Shown here piece by piece: positions 1-7,022 of a DNA stretch of 41,750 nucleotides. The first letter of the stretch is position 1; each line of letters begins with the position of its first letter. The stretch is from an uncultured Actinomycetes bacterium. Its GTDB lineage: Bacteria > Actinomycetota > Thermoleophilia > Solirubrobacterales > Thermoleophilaceae. The notes beneath the pieces were generated by a model that was not told where the DNA came from, made no database searches, and was given only the letters and a program-made list of their open reading frames with translations. A program made the translations under genes and the position numbers. The DNA is taken from assembly GCA_946481495.1 (NCBI GenBank), contig CAMLNW010000001.1, positions 1 to 41,750 of the forward strand. Direction: 5' to 3'.

Positions 1-624
1 GAGGAATCCCATCAGCAGGTGCCGGCGCCAGCCGTCGATCACCAGCGTGCCGGCGGCGAACTGGAACAGCCAGACGCCGAAGAAGGCAACCGCCAACCCG
101 ATGATCACGACGACCGAGATCAGGCCGGCACGAGCGAGCTTCTCGCTGCGCTCGTCTTCGAGCTGGCGCTGCAGCGCGTCGCTCTCGCGACGGAACTCGT
201 CGAACAGCGCCTTGCGCTCGCGGATCTTCGGCGGCCGCAGGGCGTCCTTGCCAGGCTGCAGCCCCACGAATCCGATGTCCTGCTCGGCGAGCTCGCGCCA
301 GCGATTCGCGGTGCGTGTCACGAGACCGATCTGGCGTCGCTGCTCGGCGTTGGTGGCAAGCTCGCTCGCTTCGGCCGACGCGTCGTTGAAGTCGCGCACA
401 CCGTCGATGAACGGCTGCAGGTAGGGCCGCTCGCGCGTCAGCGCGAAGCCGCGCAGTCCGGTCTCCTGGTCGAGCATCGCGGTCTGCATCCGCGCGGCGG
501 CGCGGCTCTCGTCGAAGACCCGCTCGGCAGTCGAGCGCTGGGTCTCCGAGACCGCCCAGACGGCGAGCGCCACCACGCCGACTGCCACGGCCAGAACCAG
601 GCGGGTGCGATTTGCCCCAGACAT
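1..624 (-). CDS. CHASE3-domain membrane sensor protein, 3' end missing
   Basis: The minus strand is open from an ATG at 624-622 to the window edge (208 codons, no stop), so only the N-terminal half is present. It begins MSGANRTRLVLA, with a membrane helix at about residues 8-25. An extracytoplasmic helical domain with the CHASE3 hallmark DQETGLRGFAL follows, then a second membrane helix at about 168-190 and the start of a cytoplasmic part. CHASE3 is a known periplasmic/extracellular sensory domain placed before histidine kinase, diguanylate cyclase or methyl-accepting output domains. The output domain lies outside the window, so the enzyme class is unknown. The call rests on topology and the signature; the ligand is unknown. 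Confidence 0.8.
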   Translation of the reverse strand, partial: MSGANRTRLVLAVAVGVVALAVWAVSETQRSTAERVFDESRAAARMQTAMLDQETGLRGFALTRERPYLQPFIDGVRDFNDASAEASELATNAEQRRQIGLVTRTANRWRELAEQDIGFVGLQPGKDALRPPKIRERKALFDEFRRESDALQRQLEDERSEKLARAGLISVVVIIGLAVAFFGVWLFQFAAGTLVIDGWRRHLLMGFL

Positions 625-693
625 CCACTGTCCGCTTCGGCGTGACAGAGCCGGGACTTGAGCGGAATTCGTCCGGGATGCGGCGGGCGAGCG

Positions 694-699
694 TAGACT
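694..699 (+). promoter_or_regulatory. -10 hexamer TAGACT, probable leaderless promoter
   Basis: TAGACT ends 6 nt before the ATG at 706. The predicted transcript start would fall at about that codon, favouring 706 over the ATG at 700. Confidence 0.5.
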
Positions 700-705
700 A
701 TGAGC

Positions 706-912
706 ATGGCTTCCAAGCGGGTCCAGCCTGATCGCCATCGCGACTGGGACCAGATCAACCGCGACGAGGCCCGCCAAGAGGCCCGATTCGCCGCAAGGCT
801 TTCGACCAGTGAGCGCTTGGAGCTAGGCCAGCGCCTTTCAGACCAGGCTTTCGAGTTGATCAGCGCGGTTCGCGCCAGCGGTCATGTCACTGCCCGAGAT
901 CCAAGGACCTGA
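706..912 (+). CDS. Small protein, putative partner of the nucleotidyltransferase
   Basis: This is a 68-residue charged protein (70 if the ATG at 700 is used) without signal peptide or membrane helix. The segment RLSTSERLELGQRLSDQAFEL looks like one or two amphipathic helices. Its last 29 nt overlap the start of the nucleotidyltransferase gene, so the two are translationally coupled. Small helical proteins coupled to a minimal nucleotidyltransferase occur in MNT/AbiE-like toxin-antitoxin pairs; that role is inferred here from context only. Start 706 is chosen because a TAGACT hexamer lies 6 nt before it. No database family was recognised with certainty. Confidence 0.6.
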   Translation: MASKRVQPDRHRDWDQINRDEARQEARFAARLSTSERLELGQRLSDQAFELISAVRASGHVTARDPRT

Positions 913-1396
913 TCTCGCCGGCGTAGTCGCCGACGCCACCGCAGCGGAACTCCCGCACGTGGTGATCGGGGGCTTTGCGGTGATCGCGCACGGGTACCCG
1001 CGAGCGACGCGGGATTCCGACTTGCTCGTGCCCGACGGGCCAGAGGCCGACGACGCGATCGGACGCTTCCTCGAACTTGCGGAGGCCACGCGCTTTGCAG
1101 ATGGCAAGAAACTGACCACGGATGACATCCGCGATGCCCACCACTTGCGCGTCGACACACGCCACGGCGTTGTCGACGTCATGCGCGGCGGGCTGCCACC
1201 GCTCGACTACGACACCGTCGCCGCGGGCGCGCTGACGGCGTCGCTGCGCGGAAGCGTGGTTCGTGTCGCGGGGCTTCCAAGCCTGGTCGGCTTCAAGCGG
1301 CTCGCCGGACGCACCCAGGATCGCGCTGACCTAGAGGCACTCGAGCGCGTGAATGGCGAGCTCCCGATCGAACCGATCCCCGGCCTCGACGGCTGA
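884..1396 (+). CDS. Nucleotidyltransferase-fold protein (AbiEii/MNT-like)
   Basis: A 170-residue protein with a Pol-beta-type nucleotidyltransferase signature: VVIGGFAVIAHG at about residues 26-37, followed by RATRDSDLLV with the acidic pair expected to bind metal. Then come a helical stretch and RVDTRHGVVDVM, which may carry the third acidic strand. Known relatives are cytosolic minimal nucleotidyltransferases that modify RNA or proteins, several of them toxin-antitoxin members. The 29-nt overlap with the preceding small gene supports a paired function. The substrate cannot be read from sequence. A housekeeping role for a lone nucleotidyltransferase remains possible. Confidence 0.75.
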   Translation: MSLPEIQGPDLAGVVADATAAELPHVVIGGFAVIAHGYPRATRDSDLLVPDGPEADDAIGRFLELAEATRFADGKKLTTDDIRDAHHLRVDTRHGVVDVMRGGLPPLDYDTVAAGALTASLRGSVVRVAGLPSLVGFKRLAGRTQDRADLEALERVNGELPIEPIPGLDG

Positions 1397-1402
1397 GCGC
1401 CC

Positions 1403-1969
1403 GTGGCCCGTTACGAGTTCCTGACGACCTGGCTGCTGCGCGCGCCGCGGACGGAGGTCTGGGAAGTACTTGAGGACCCGATCGCCTGGCCGGCGTGGTG
1501 GCGCTCGGTGGCCTCGCGCAGGGCGGTGAACACCGGGCCGGTATCGCCTGGATCGGCGGCCCCACCGGGGAACGCAGCCTGGCCGGCGTGGTGGCGCGGG
1601 GTGGAGTCGGTGGTGGAGCTCGACGGCGGCGACGGACAGCGGGTCGGCAGCCGCTACGACGTGCGCTGGCGCAGCCTCGTGCCCTACTCGGTCGGGTTCG
1701 TGTTCGAGGTCGACCAGATCGAGGTTCCGCGGCTGATGATCGGCCGGGCGACCGGCGAGCTCGATGGGACCGGAACGTGGCGGCTCTACGAGCAGGACGG
1801 CGTCACCGCCGTCACCTATGACTGGCGCGTCGCGACGACCAAGCCCTGGATGAACCGCGTCGCTGCGCTCGCCCGCCCGGTCTTCGAGTGGAACCACGAC
1901 TGGGTGATGGCGCGTGGTGGCGAGGGCCTCGCGCGCCGGCTCGGCGTCGAGCTACTGGCGCGCGGTTAG
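1403..1969 (+). CDS. SRPBCC / START-like fold protein
   Basis: A 188-residue protein from a GTG 6 nt after the upstream stop. It begins ARYEFLTTWLLRAPRTEVW and continues DPIAWPAWWRSV, the usual start of polyketide-cyclase/SRPBCC ligand-binding folds. The later segment TGTWRLYEQDGVTAVTYDW matches the antiparallel strands of that fold. It is probably cytosolic and the ligand is unknown. Oddity: the block AWPAWWR occurs twice (encoded at 1484-1504 and 1577-1597), bracketing about 31 extra residues near the N-terminus, as if an in-frame insertion or partial duplication had occurred. Moderate to high confidence in the fold, none in the substrate. Confidence 0.75.
   Translation: MARYEFLTTWLLRAPRTEVWEVLEDPIAWPAWWRSVASRRAVNTGPVSPGSAAPPGNAAWPAWWRGVESVVELDGGDGQRVGSRYDVRWRSLVPYSVGFVFEVDQIEVPRLMIGRATGELDGTGTWRLYEQDGVTAVTYDWRVATTKPWMNRVAALARPVFEWNHDWVMARGGEGLARRLGVELLARG
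1484..1597 (+). repeat. Direct repeat of 21 bp inside the SRPBCC gene, 93-nt period
   Basis: The same 21 bases are at 1484-1504 and 1577-1597, in the same reading frame (31 codons apart), each encoding AWPAWWR. The intervening bases do not repeat. Confidence 0.8.
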
Positions 1970-2002
1970 CCGCTGGTTCACAGTTCTCGGCGCCGCAGCA
2001 CC

Positions 2003-2008
2003 TAGAGT
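2003..2008 (+). promoter_or_regulatory. -10 hexamer TAGAGT, probable leaderless promoter
   Basis: TAGAGT ends 7 nt before the GTG at 2016. It supports that start for the sulfatase-like gene. Confidence 0.5.
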
Positions 2009-2015
2009 TCCTGTC

Positions 2016-3539
2016 GTGCTGAAGCGGGTGCTGGCAGCGATTGGCCTGGCGGTAGTGGCGGCAGCCGGCGTCGCCTACGCGGTCGGCCACGACGACCGCG
2101 ACGCCGAGGCGGCGGCGCAGGGCAAGCCGCCGGTCGTGCTGCTGATGTTCGACGAGTTCCCGGCCGACCTGCTGCTCGGGCCGAACCGGCGGATCGACGC
2201 CGGCCGCTACCCGGCGTTCGCCGAGCTGGCGAGCTCGAGCTACTGGTTCCCGAACGCGACGACGACGTTCGACTCGACGACCAAGGCGATCCCGCAGATC
2301 ATCGACGGGCGCTACCCGCGACCGGGCGGCGATCCGGACTACACCGGCCATCCGCACAGCCTCTACGACGTCTTCGGCCGCAAGGGCTACGCGATCCATC
2401 ACGTCGAGGCGGCGACCTCGATCTGCCCTCCGCGCTGGTGCCCAGGCGCGCGGCGCGGCCGGCCGGCGATCCTGACGCAGCTCCAGGAAGGGCGGCGCGA
2501 ACGGTTGGCGCGCCTGTTCGGCTCGATCCGCCACATCCTGCTGCCGCACGGGCCTTACATGTTCCTGCCGTCGGGCAAGCAGACGCGCGCCGGCTGGCAG
2601 GACCCGATCGCCGGGATGAACAGCACGCCCGGCTTCTACTCGGACTACCAGGCGCTCCACGCCCAGCAGCGGCTGCAGCTCCAGATCGGCTTCGTCGACC
2701 GCGAGCTCGGCCGGCTGTTCGCGCGGATGAAGCGCGAGGGAACGTTCGACAAGTCGCTGATCGTGATCACCGCCGACCATGGGATCTCGTCGGAGTCGGG
2801 CGTGAAGACCCGGCGCGACACCAACATGCGCAACATCGACGAGCTGGCGCCGGTGCCGCTGTTCGTCAAGGTGCCGCGCCAGAAGCGCGGCAAGGTGGTG
2901 CGCAGCTACGTGCGGACGACCGACGTCGCGCCGACGATCGCCGACCTGGTCAACGCGCGGCTGCCCTACCCGGCCGACGGTCGCTCGGCCTTCTCGCGCA
3001 CGGTCCGCGCGCGGCGCGGCGCGATGGTGATCAAGCGCGACTTCAGCCGCCGGCTGCACATCTCAGCGGCCGAGCTGCAACGGCGGCGCGGCGTCCTGCT
3101 GCGCGTACGGCTACGCCACTTCGGCTCCGGCGACTGGGACAGCCTCTACACCGGCATCGGGCCGAGCCGCAAGCTGATCGGGCAGCCGGTGGCCGACCAG
3201 CCGCGCGTCGCGGCGACCAAGCTCCAGGCGGGGATCGCCAATGCGGTCGCGATGCGCACCGTGCGGCGCGACTCGCTCGTGCGACCGACGCAGATCGCCG
3301 GGTCAATCGTCGGCGGCACCGGGCCGCGCGACACGCGGGCGATCGCCGTCGCGGTCAACGGCACGATCGAAGCGACGGGGTACAGCTTCCATCTCCGCCT
3401 GCCGCGCGCCGAACGGGCGCGGACCGGCGAGAGCTTCGCGGTGATGGTTCCCGAGCGCTCGATCCGGCCGGGCCGCAACCGCGTCGAGGTCTTCGAGATC
3501 GTCGGCGGCAACCGCCTCCGCCTGCTCGGCGATACCTGA
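2016..3539 (+). CDS. Membrane-anchored sulfatase-like hydrolase (alkaline phosphatase superfamily)
   Basis: From GTG 2016 the protein has 507 residues. The GTG is chosen because it lies 7 nt after TAGAGT and clears the upstream gene; longer in-frame starts overlap that gene and delay the membrane helix. An N-terminal helix (about residues 5-22) would anchor or export it. The catalytic core shows VVLLMFDEFP (first metal-binding Asp), a Thr/Ser-rich stretch TTTFDSTTK that could hold the nucleophile, LLPHGPYMFLPSG, and VITADHG at about 250-256 for the second metal site. A C-terminal region of about 150 residues looks like a beta-rich add-on. Family members cleave or transfer sulfate, phosphate or glycerol-phosphate groups outside the cell; the substrate is unknown. 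Confidence 0.8.
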   Translation: MLKRVLAAIGLAVVAAAGVAYAVGHDDRDAEAAAQGKPPVVLLMFDEFPADLLLGPNRRIDAGRYPAFAELASSSYWFPNATTTFDSTTKAIPQIIDGRYPRPGGDPDYTGHPHSLYDVFGRKGYAIHHVEAATSICPPRWCPGARRGRPAILTQLQEGRRERLARLFGSIRHILLPHGPYMFLPSGKQTRAGWQDPIAGMNSTPGFYSDYQALHAQQRLQLQIGFVDRELGRLFARMKREGTFDKSLIVITADHGISSESGVKTRRDTNMRNIDELAPVPLFVKVPRQKRGKVVRSYVRTTDVAPTIADLVNARLPYPADGRSAFSRTVRARRGAMVIKRDFSRRLHISAAELQRRRGVLLRVRLRHFGSGDWDSLYTGIGPSRKLIGQPVADQPRVAATKLQAGIANAVAMRTVRRDSLVRPTQIAGSIVGGTGPRDTRAIAVAVNGTIEATGYSFHLRLPRAERARTGESFAVMVPERSIRPGRNRVEVFEIVGGNRLRLLGDT

Positions 3540-3540
3540 G

Positions 3541-4173
3541 CTAGCGGCCGCGGTAGACGGTGTTCGGCTCGGCGCTGTCGTCGACGACGACCTCGGGCGG
3601 GTCCTCGCGCGTGTCGACGAAGACGCAGAAGTAGCGCTCGCGGTCGTCGCGGGCGATGCAGTTGCGGAAGTAGCCCTCGCCGAGCCGGATCGTGTTCGCC
3701 GTCTCGAGGTTGCGCACCAGCTCCGCGTCGCCGGAGCGCTCGACGTAGCGGGTCAGCGCGTTGGCGTTCGCCTCGGTGGCGTCGGTCTCCGAGACGATCA
3801 CCGGGCGGTTGGCGAGGCCGGAGACGATCACGGCGGCCAGCCCGGCGATCAGCAGCGCCGTCGCGGTGCGGTCCTGGAGCACCTCGCGGTCGGCTTCGGT
3901 CGGTGGCGGCGCGCCGGCCGTAGCGAGCGCGGCGGCGCGGCGGTCGGCCAGCCGACGCGACAGCCACGGCGCGACCGCCCCAACGAGGAACAGGTTCGCG
4001 AAGGTCGCGATCAGCACGCCCTCGATGAAGTTGAGCCCAGTCGTCGAGACCGGCGGCAACTGGTCGAGCACCGCGCCGTCGACGATCGTCAGCACCACGA
4101 ACGCCGGCCACTGGGTCGATCCGCGCAGCCGCCAACGCAGACGACTGGTCCAGAAGCGCTCGCCGGGGCTCAC
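3541..4173 (-). CDS. Small membrane protein of unknown function
   Basis: A 210-residue protein from a GTG at 4173-4171, chosen because TACGCT lies 7 nt upstream on the minus strand. It has two or three hydrophobic segments: around AFVVLTIVDGAVLDQL, NFIEGVLIATFANLFLVGAV and ATALLIAGLAAVIVSGLA. A C-terminal soluble part follows with ERSGDAELVRNLE and the sequence FRNCIARDDRERYFCVFVDT, which contains two cysteines. No family was recognised. Its stop is separated by one base from the stop of the convergent sulfatase-like gene. Function is not assigned. Confidence 0.7.
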   Translation of the reverse strand: MSPGERFWTSRLRWRLRGSTQWPAFVVLTIVDGAVLDQLPPVSTTGLNFIEGVLIATFANLFLVGAVAPWLSRRLADRRAAALATAGAPPPTEADREVLQDRTATALLIAGLAAVIVSGLANRPVIVSETDATEANANALTRYVERSGDAELVRNLETANTIRLGEGYFRNCIARDDRERYFCVFVDTREDPPEVVVDDSAEPNTVYRGR

Positions 4174-4180
4174 GCAGGGC

Positions 4181-4186
4181 AGCGTA
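4181..4186 (-). promoter_or_regulatory. -10 hexamer TACGCT, probable leaderless promoter
   Basis: On the minus strand TACGCT ends 7 nt before the GTG at 4173. It decides the start of the small membrane protein. Confidence 0.5.
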
Positions 4187-4226
4187 GTGCCCGCGATCGC
4201 CCGGCCGGGGCGGCAGACGACCGCTC

Positions 4227-4232
4227 TAAGAT
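4227..4232 (+). promoter_or_regulatory. -10 hexamer TAAGAT, probable leaderless promoter of lipB
   Basis: TAAGAT ends 7 nt before the lipB GTG at 4240. Confidence 0.5.
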
Positions 4233-4239
4233 CAGGCCT

Positions 4240-4929
4240 GTGTCCGAACTCTGGGTGACGACGCTCGGCGAGCTTCCCTACCGCGACGCGGTGGCCCTGC
4301 AGGAGCGGCTGCGCGACGCCCGCCAGGCCGACGCGATCCCGGACACGCTGCTGCTGCTCGAGCACCCGCCTACTTACACGCGCGGGAGACGCGCGCAGTC
4401 GGCCGACCTGCCGCGCGGCGAGCAGTGGTACCGCGACCAGGGGATCGCGGTCGAAGACTCCGACCGCGGCGGCCAGGTGACCTACCACGGGCCCGGTCAG
4501 CTCGTCGGCTATCCGATCGTGCGCGTGTCGTCGGTGCGCGACTACGTAGCGGCGCTCGAGCAGGCGATGATCGCGGCGCTGCGCGACGAGGGGATCGCGG
4601 CGACCGCCCCCGACGGCCTGACCGGCGTCTGGGCCGGCGGCGCGAAGATCGGCTCGATCGGCGTCCACGTCTCGCGTGGCGTCACGACCCACGGCTTCGC
4701 GGTCAACGTCACCAACGACCTCGCCCCCTTCGCCTGGATCGCGACCTGCGGCGTCGACGGCGCCGCGATGACCTCAGTCGCGCGCGAGAAGGAGAACGAC
4801 GCATCGATGTCCTGCTTCCGCAAGCGGATGGCGTTCCGGCTCGCCGAGGCGCTCGACCGCCGTCAACGACTGGTCACGCCGCGCCGCCTACTCGAAGCGG
4901 CGACGCCTGCCATAGCCTTGACCGCGTGA
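4240..4929 (+). CDS. lipB: Octanoyl-[acyl-carrier-protein]:protein N-octanoyltransferase
   Basis: A 229-residue cytosolic enzyme that moves an octanoyl group from acyl carrier protein to the lipoyl-domain lysine of 2-oxoacid dehydrogenases and the glycine cleavage H protein, the first step of lipoate synthesis. The LipB signature RGGQVTYHGPGQLVGYPI is at residues 76-93. The conserved lysine is in GAKIGSIGVHVSRG (K136) and the acyl-accepting cysteine in WIATCGVDG (C170). The length is typical. GTG 4240 is chosen because TAAGAT precedes it by 7 nt and the family N-terminus fits. Its last four bases overlap the lipA start (GTGA), so the next step of the pathway is translationally coupled. Confidence 0.95.
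   Translation: MSELWVTTLGELPYRDAVALQERLRDARQADAIPDTLLLLEHPPTYTRGRRAQSADLPRGEQWYRDQGIAVEDSDRGGQVTYHGPGQLVGYPIVRVSSVRDYVAALEQAMIAALRDEGIAATAPDGLTGVWAGGAKIGSIGVHVSRGVTTHGFAVNVTNDLAPFAWIATCGVDGAAMTSVAREKENDASMSCFRKRMAFRLAEALDRRQRLVTPRRLLEAATPAIALTA
4913..4918 (+). promoter_or_regulatory. -10 hexamer TAGCCT inside lipB, possible second promoter for lipA
   Basis: TAGCCT ends 7 nt before the lipA GTG at 4926. A leaderless lipA transcript could therefore start here in addition to read-through from lipB. Confidence 0.4.
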
Positions 4930-5882
4930 GCAGGGAGCACCAGACACGCTCGCGCGCGAACCCCGGCGGTGTGCGCGACATCACCGCCGAGCTCGGCGAG
5001 GTGATCGAGTTCGGCGCTCGCAAGCCGCCCTGGTTCAAGGTCCCGGCGCCCGGCGGCGAGCGCTACCGCGAGCTGCGCAAGGAGATGGACGCCGAAGGCC
5101 TGCACACCGTGTGCCAGGAGGCTGCCTGCCCGAACATCGGCGACTGCTGGGAGCGCGGCACGGCGACCTTCATGATCCTCGGCGACACGTGCACCCGCCG
5201 CTGTGGCTTCTGCAACGTCAAGACCGGCAAGCCGACCTTCAATGATCCGCTCGAGCCGCTGCGCGTCGCCCAGTCGGTCAAGCGGATGGAGCTGCGCCAT
5301 GCCGTCATCACCAGTGTCGACCGCGACGACCTGCCGGACCTTGGAGCGTCGGCGTTCGTCGGCGTGATCCGCTCGGTGCGCCGCTTCTCGCCCGGCACCA
5401 AGGTCGAGGTGCTGACCCCCGACTTCCGCGGCGAGGAGATGCCGCTCGCTCGCGTGATCGCCGAGCGGCCCGACGTCTTCAACCACAACGTCGAGACCGT
5501 GCCGCGCCTCTACCCGGTCGCGCGGCGCGGCTCGAAGTTCCTGCGCTCCTGCCGCGTGCTGCGCAACGCCAAGGAGATGGGCGGCGACAGGGTCGTGACG
5601 AAGTCTGGCCTGATGACCGGGCTCGGCGAGTCGCGTGAGGAGCTGCTCGAGACATTCGGGATCCTGCGCGAGCACGGCGTCCAGGTGCTGACCGTCGGCC
5701 AGTACCTGCGTCCGACGCGCGACCACCTGCCGGTCGTCCGCTACTGGCATCCGGACGAGTTCGCCGATCTCGAGCGCGAGGCGTACGCGATGGGCTTCGA
5801 GGCAGTCGCCGCGGGGCCGCTGGTGCGGTCGAGCTACTTCGCCGAGCAGACGCTCGAGCGGGCAGCCGTGGCCAGCCAGTGA
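4926..5882 (+). CDS. lipA: Lipoyl synthase (radical SAM)
   Basis: A 318-residue radical S-adenosylmethionine enzyme that inserts two sulfurs into the protein-bound octanoyl group made by LipB. Both clusters are visible: the auxiliary 4Fe-4S site C63-X4-C68-X5-C74 in CQEAACPNIGDC, and the radical SAM site CTRRCGFC at 89-96. The C-terminal RSSYFAEQ contains the conserved serine that ligates the auxiliary cluster. The start GTG 4926 overlaps the lipB stop by four bases. Length and motif order are those of functional LipA. The following small gene overlaps in the same way, so the operon continues. Confidence 0.96.
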   Translation: MSREHQTRSRANPGGVRDITAELGEVIEFGARKPPWFKVPAPGGERYRELRKEMDAEGLHTVCQEAACPNIGDCWERGTATFMILGDTCTRRCGFCNVKTGKPTFNDPLEPLRVAQSVKRMELRHAVITSVDRDDLPDLGASAFVGVIRSVRRFSPGTKVEVLTPDFRGEEMPLARVIAERPDVFNHNVETVPRLYPVARRGSKFLRSCRVLRNAKEMGGDRVVTKSGLMTGLGESREELLETFGILREHGVQVLTVGQYLRPTRDHLPVVRYWHPDEFADLEREAYAMGFEAVAAGPLVRSSYFAEQTLERAAVASQ

Positions 5883-6058
5883 GCGGACGCACGGTAGCGC
5901 TCGTCGGGACACTCGCGATGGTCGCGCTGCTGGGTGTCCTGACGATCGACGTGATGCTGCGGACCGGGTTCGACGTGCTGGTGGCGATCTCACTGGTGAT
6001 CGTCGGGATGATCGGCTTCGGCGTCCTCGGGGCGCTGTTCAACCCGCCGGAGAAGTAG
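5879..6058 (+). CDS. 59-residue two-helix membrane protein
   Basis: A short gene running from GTG 5879, which overlaps the lipA stop (GTGA), to TAG at 6056-6058. The product starts MSGRTVALVGTLAMVALLGV and ends LFNPPEK. It consists almost wholly of two hydrophobic segments (about residues 5-26 and 33-53) with a short polar turn. The next gene starts 3 nt later, so it sits inside a tight lipB-lipA-x-dac operon. Overlap spacing and clean coding sequence argue that it is real. No family was recognised; small actinobacterial two-TM proteins of this size are mostly uncharacterised. Confidence 0.7.
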   Translation: MSGRTVALVGTLAMVALLGVLTIDVMLRTGFDVLVAISLVIVGMIGFGVLGALFNPPEK

Positions 6059-6061
6059 CTG

Positions 6062-7021
6062 GTGCGCCGCCGCCTGACCCTGGTGCTGCAACTGGTGCTG
6101 GCGTCGGTGGCGGTCTTCGCGGTGCTGTGGGCGGTGTTCGGCCGTCCCGGCGACGAGGCCGCGACGCCGATCGCGGCCAGCGGCGCCGTTGCGGGCGACA
6201 GTGCGAGCGGAACAGCGACGCCCACGAACAGCTCGTTCGAGCCGAGCTCGCCGGCGCCGATCGAGCTGCTGAGCGAGGACGCCTTCGACGTGCGCTGGCG
6301 CAAGCCACCGCGAGCAGCGCTGGTCTTCGACGTCGAGAACGGCGACTCGCTCTATCGCCGCCGGGCCACCGAGGAGCTGCCGATCGCCAGCCTGACGAAG
6401 ATCATGACCGCGCTCGCGGTGACCGACGCGACGCGGCCCGACGACGTCGTGCGGATCCCGAAGCGGTTGCGCTACGAGGGGTCGGCGATCGGCCTGCTGC
6501 CGCTCGGCCGGCGCGTGCATCTGGAGCCGCTGCTCGCCGGCCTGCTGCTCGTATCCGGCAACGACGCGGCTGGCGCGCTCGCCGACCACGTCTCCGGCAG
6601 CGAGCGCCGTTTCGTCGCGCTGATGAACGAGCAGGCGCGGCTGTGGAACCTCGACTGCACCCACTTCGCGACGCCGAGCGGCCTGTCCGACCGCGACCGC
6701 TCCTGCGCAGTCGACCTCGCGGTGATGACCCGACTCGCGATGCACGAGCGGCGAATCGTCCGCCTGACCCGTCGCGCCCAAGCTTCCTACCGCTTCCCGA
6801 TCAAGGGCCACAAGCTCTTTCTCTCCGGCCACAACCCGCTGATCCGCGCCAACTACCGCGGCGCGATCGGCCTCAAGACCGGCTACACCGACGCCGCCGG
6901 CCGCTGCTTCGTCGGCGTCGCCCGCCGCCACGGCCGCACCTTCGGCGTCGTCCTACTCGACTCGCCGGACCCCGGTAAGCAGGCCGCACGACTGCTCGAC
7001 CTGGCGTTCGAGAACGGCTGA
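6062..7021 (+). CDS. Serine-type D-Ala-D-Ala carboxypeptidase (peptidase S11)
   Basis: A 319-residue exported penicillin-binding protein that trims the terminal D-alanine of peptidoglycan stem peptides. An uncleaved or cleavable signal helix (residues 5-26) is followed by a low-complexity linker and the catalytic domain. All three S11 motifs are present: S110-L-T-K113, S165-G-N167 and K272-T-G274, in the right order and spacing. No C-terminal amphipathic anchor is obvious, so attachment would be through the N-terminus. The GTG at 6062 starts 3 nt after the 59-aa gene, so it is the last gene of the lip operon. The stop is one base from the convergent polymerase gene. Confidence 0.92.
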   Translation: MRRRLTLVLQLVLASVAVFAVLWAVFGRPGDEAATPIAASGAVAGDSASGTATPTNSSFEPSSPAPIELLSEDAFDVRWRKPPRAALVFDVENGDSLYRRRATEELPIASLTKIMTALAVTDATRPDDVVRIPKRLRYEGSAIGLLPLGRRVHLEPLLAGLLLVSGNDAAGALADHVSGSERRFVALMNEQARLWNLDCTHFATPSGLSDRDRSCAVDLAVMTRLAMHERRIVRLTRRAQASYRFPIKGHKLFLSGHNPLIRANYRGAIGLKTGYTDAAGRCFVGVARRHGRTFGVVLLDSPDPGKQAARLLDLAFENG

Positions 7022-7022
7022 G

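Noticed and set aside
1812..3059. 415-codon minus-strand frame opposite the sulfatase-like gene
   Set aside because: Low-complexity Arg/His/Ala translation, shadow of the real gene.
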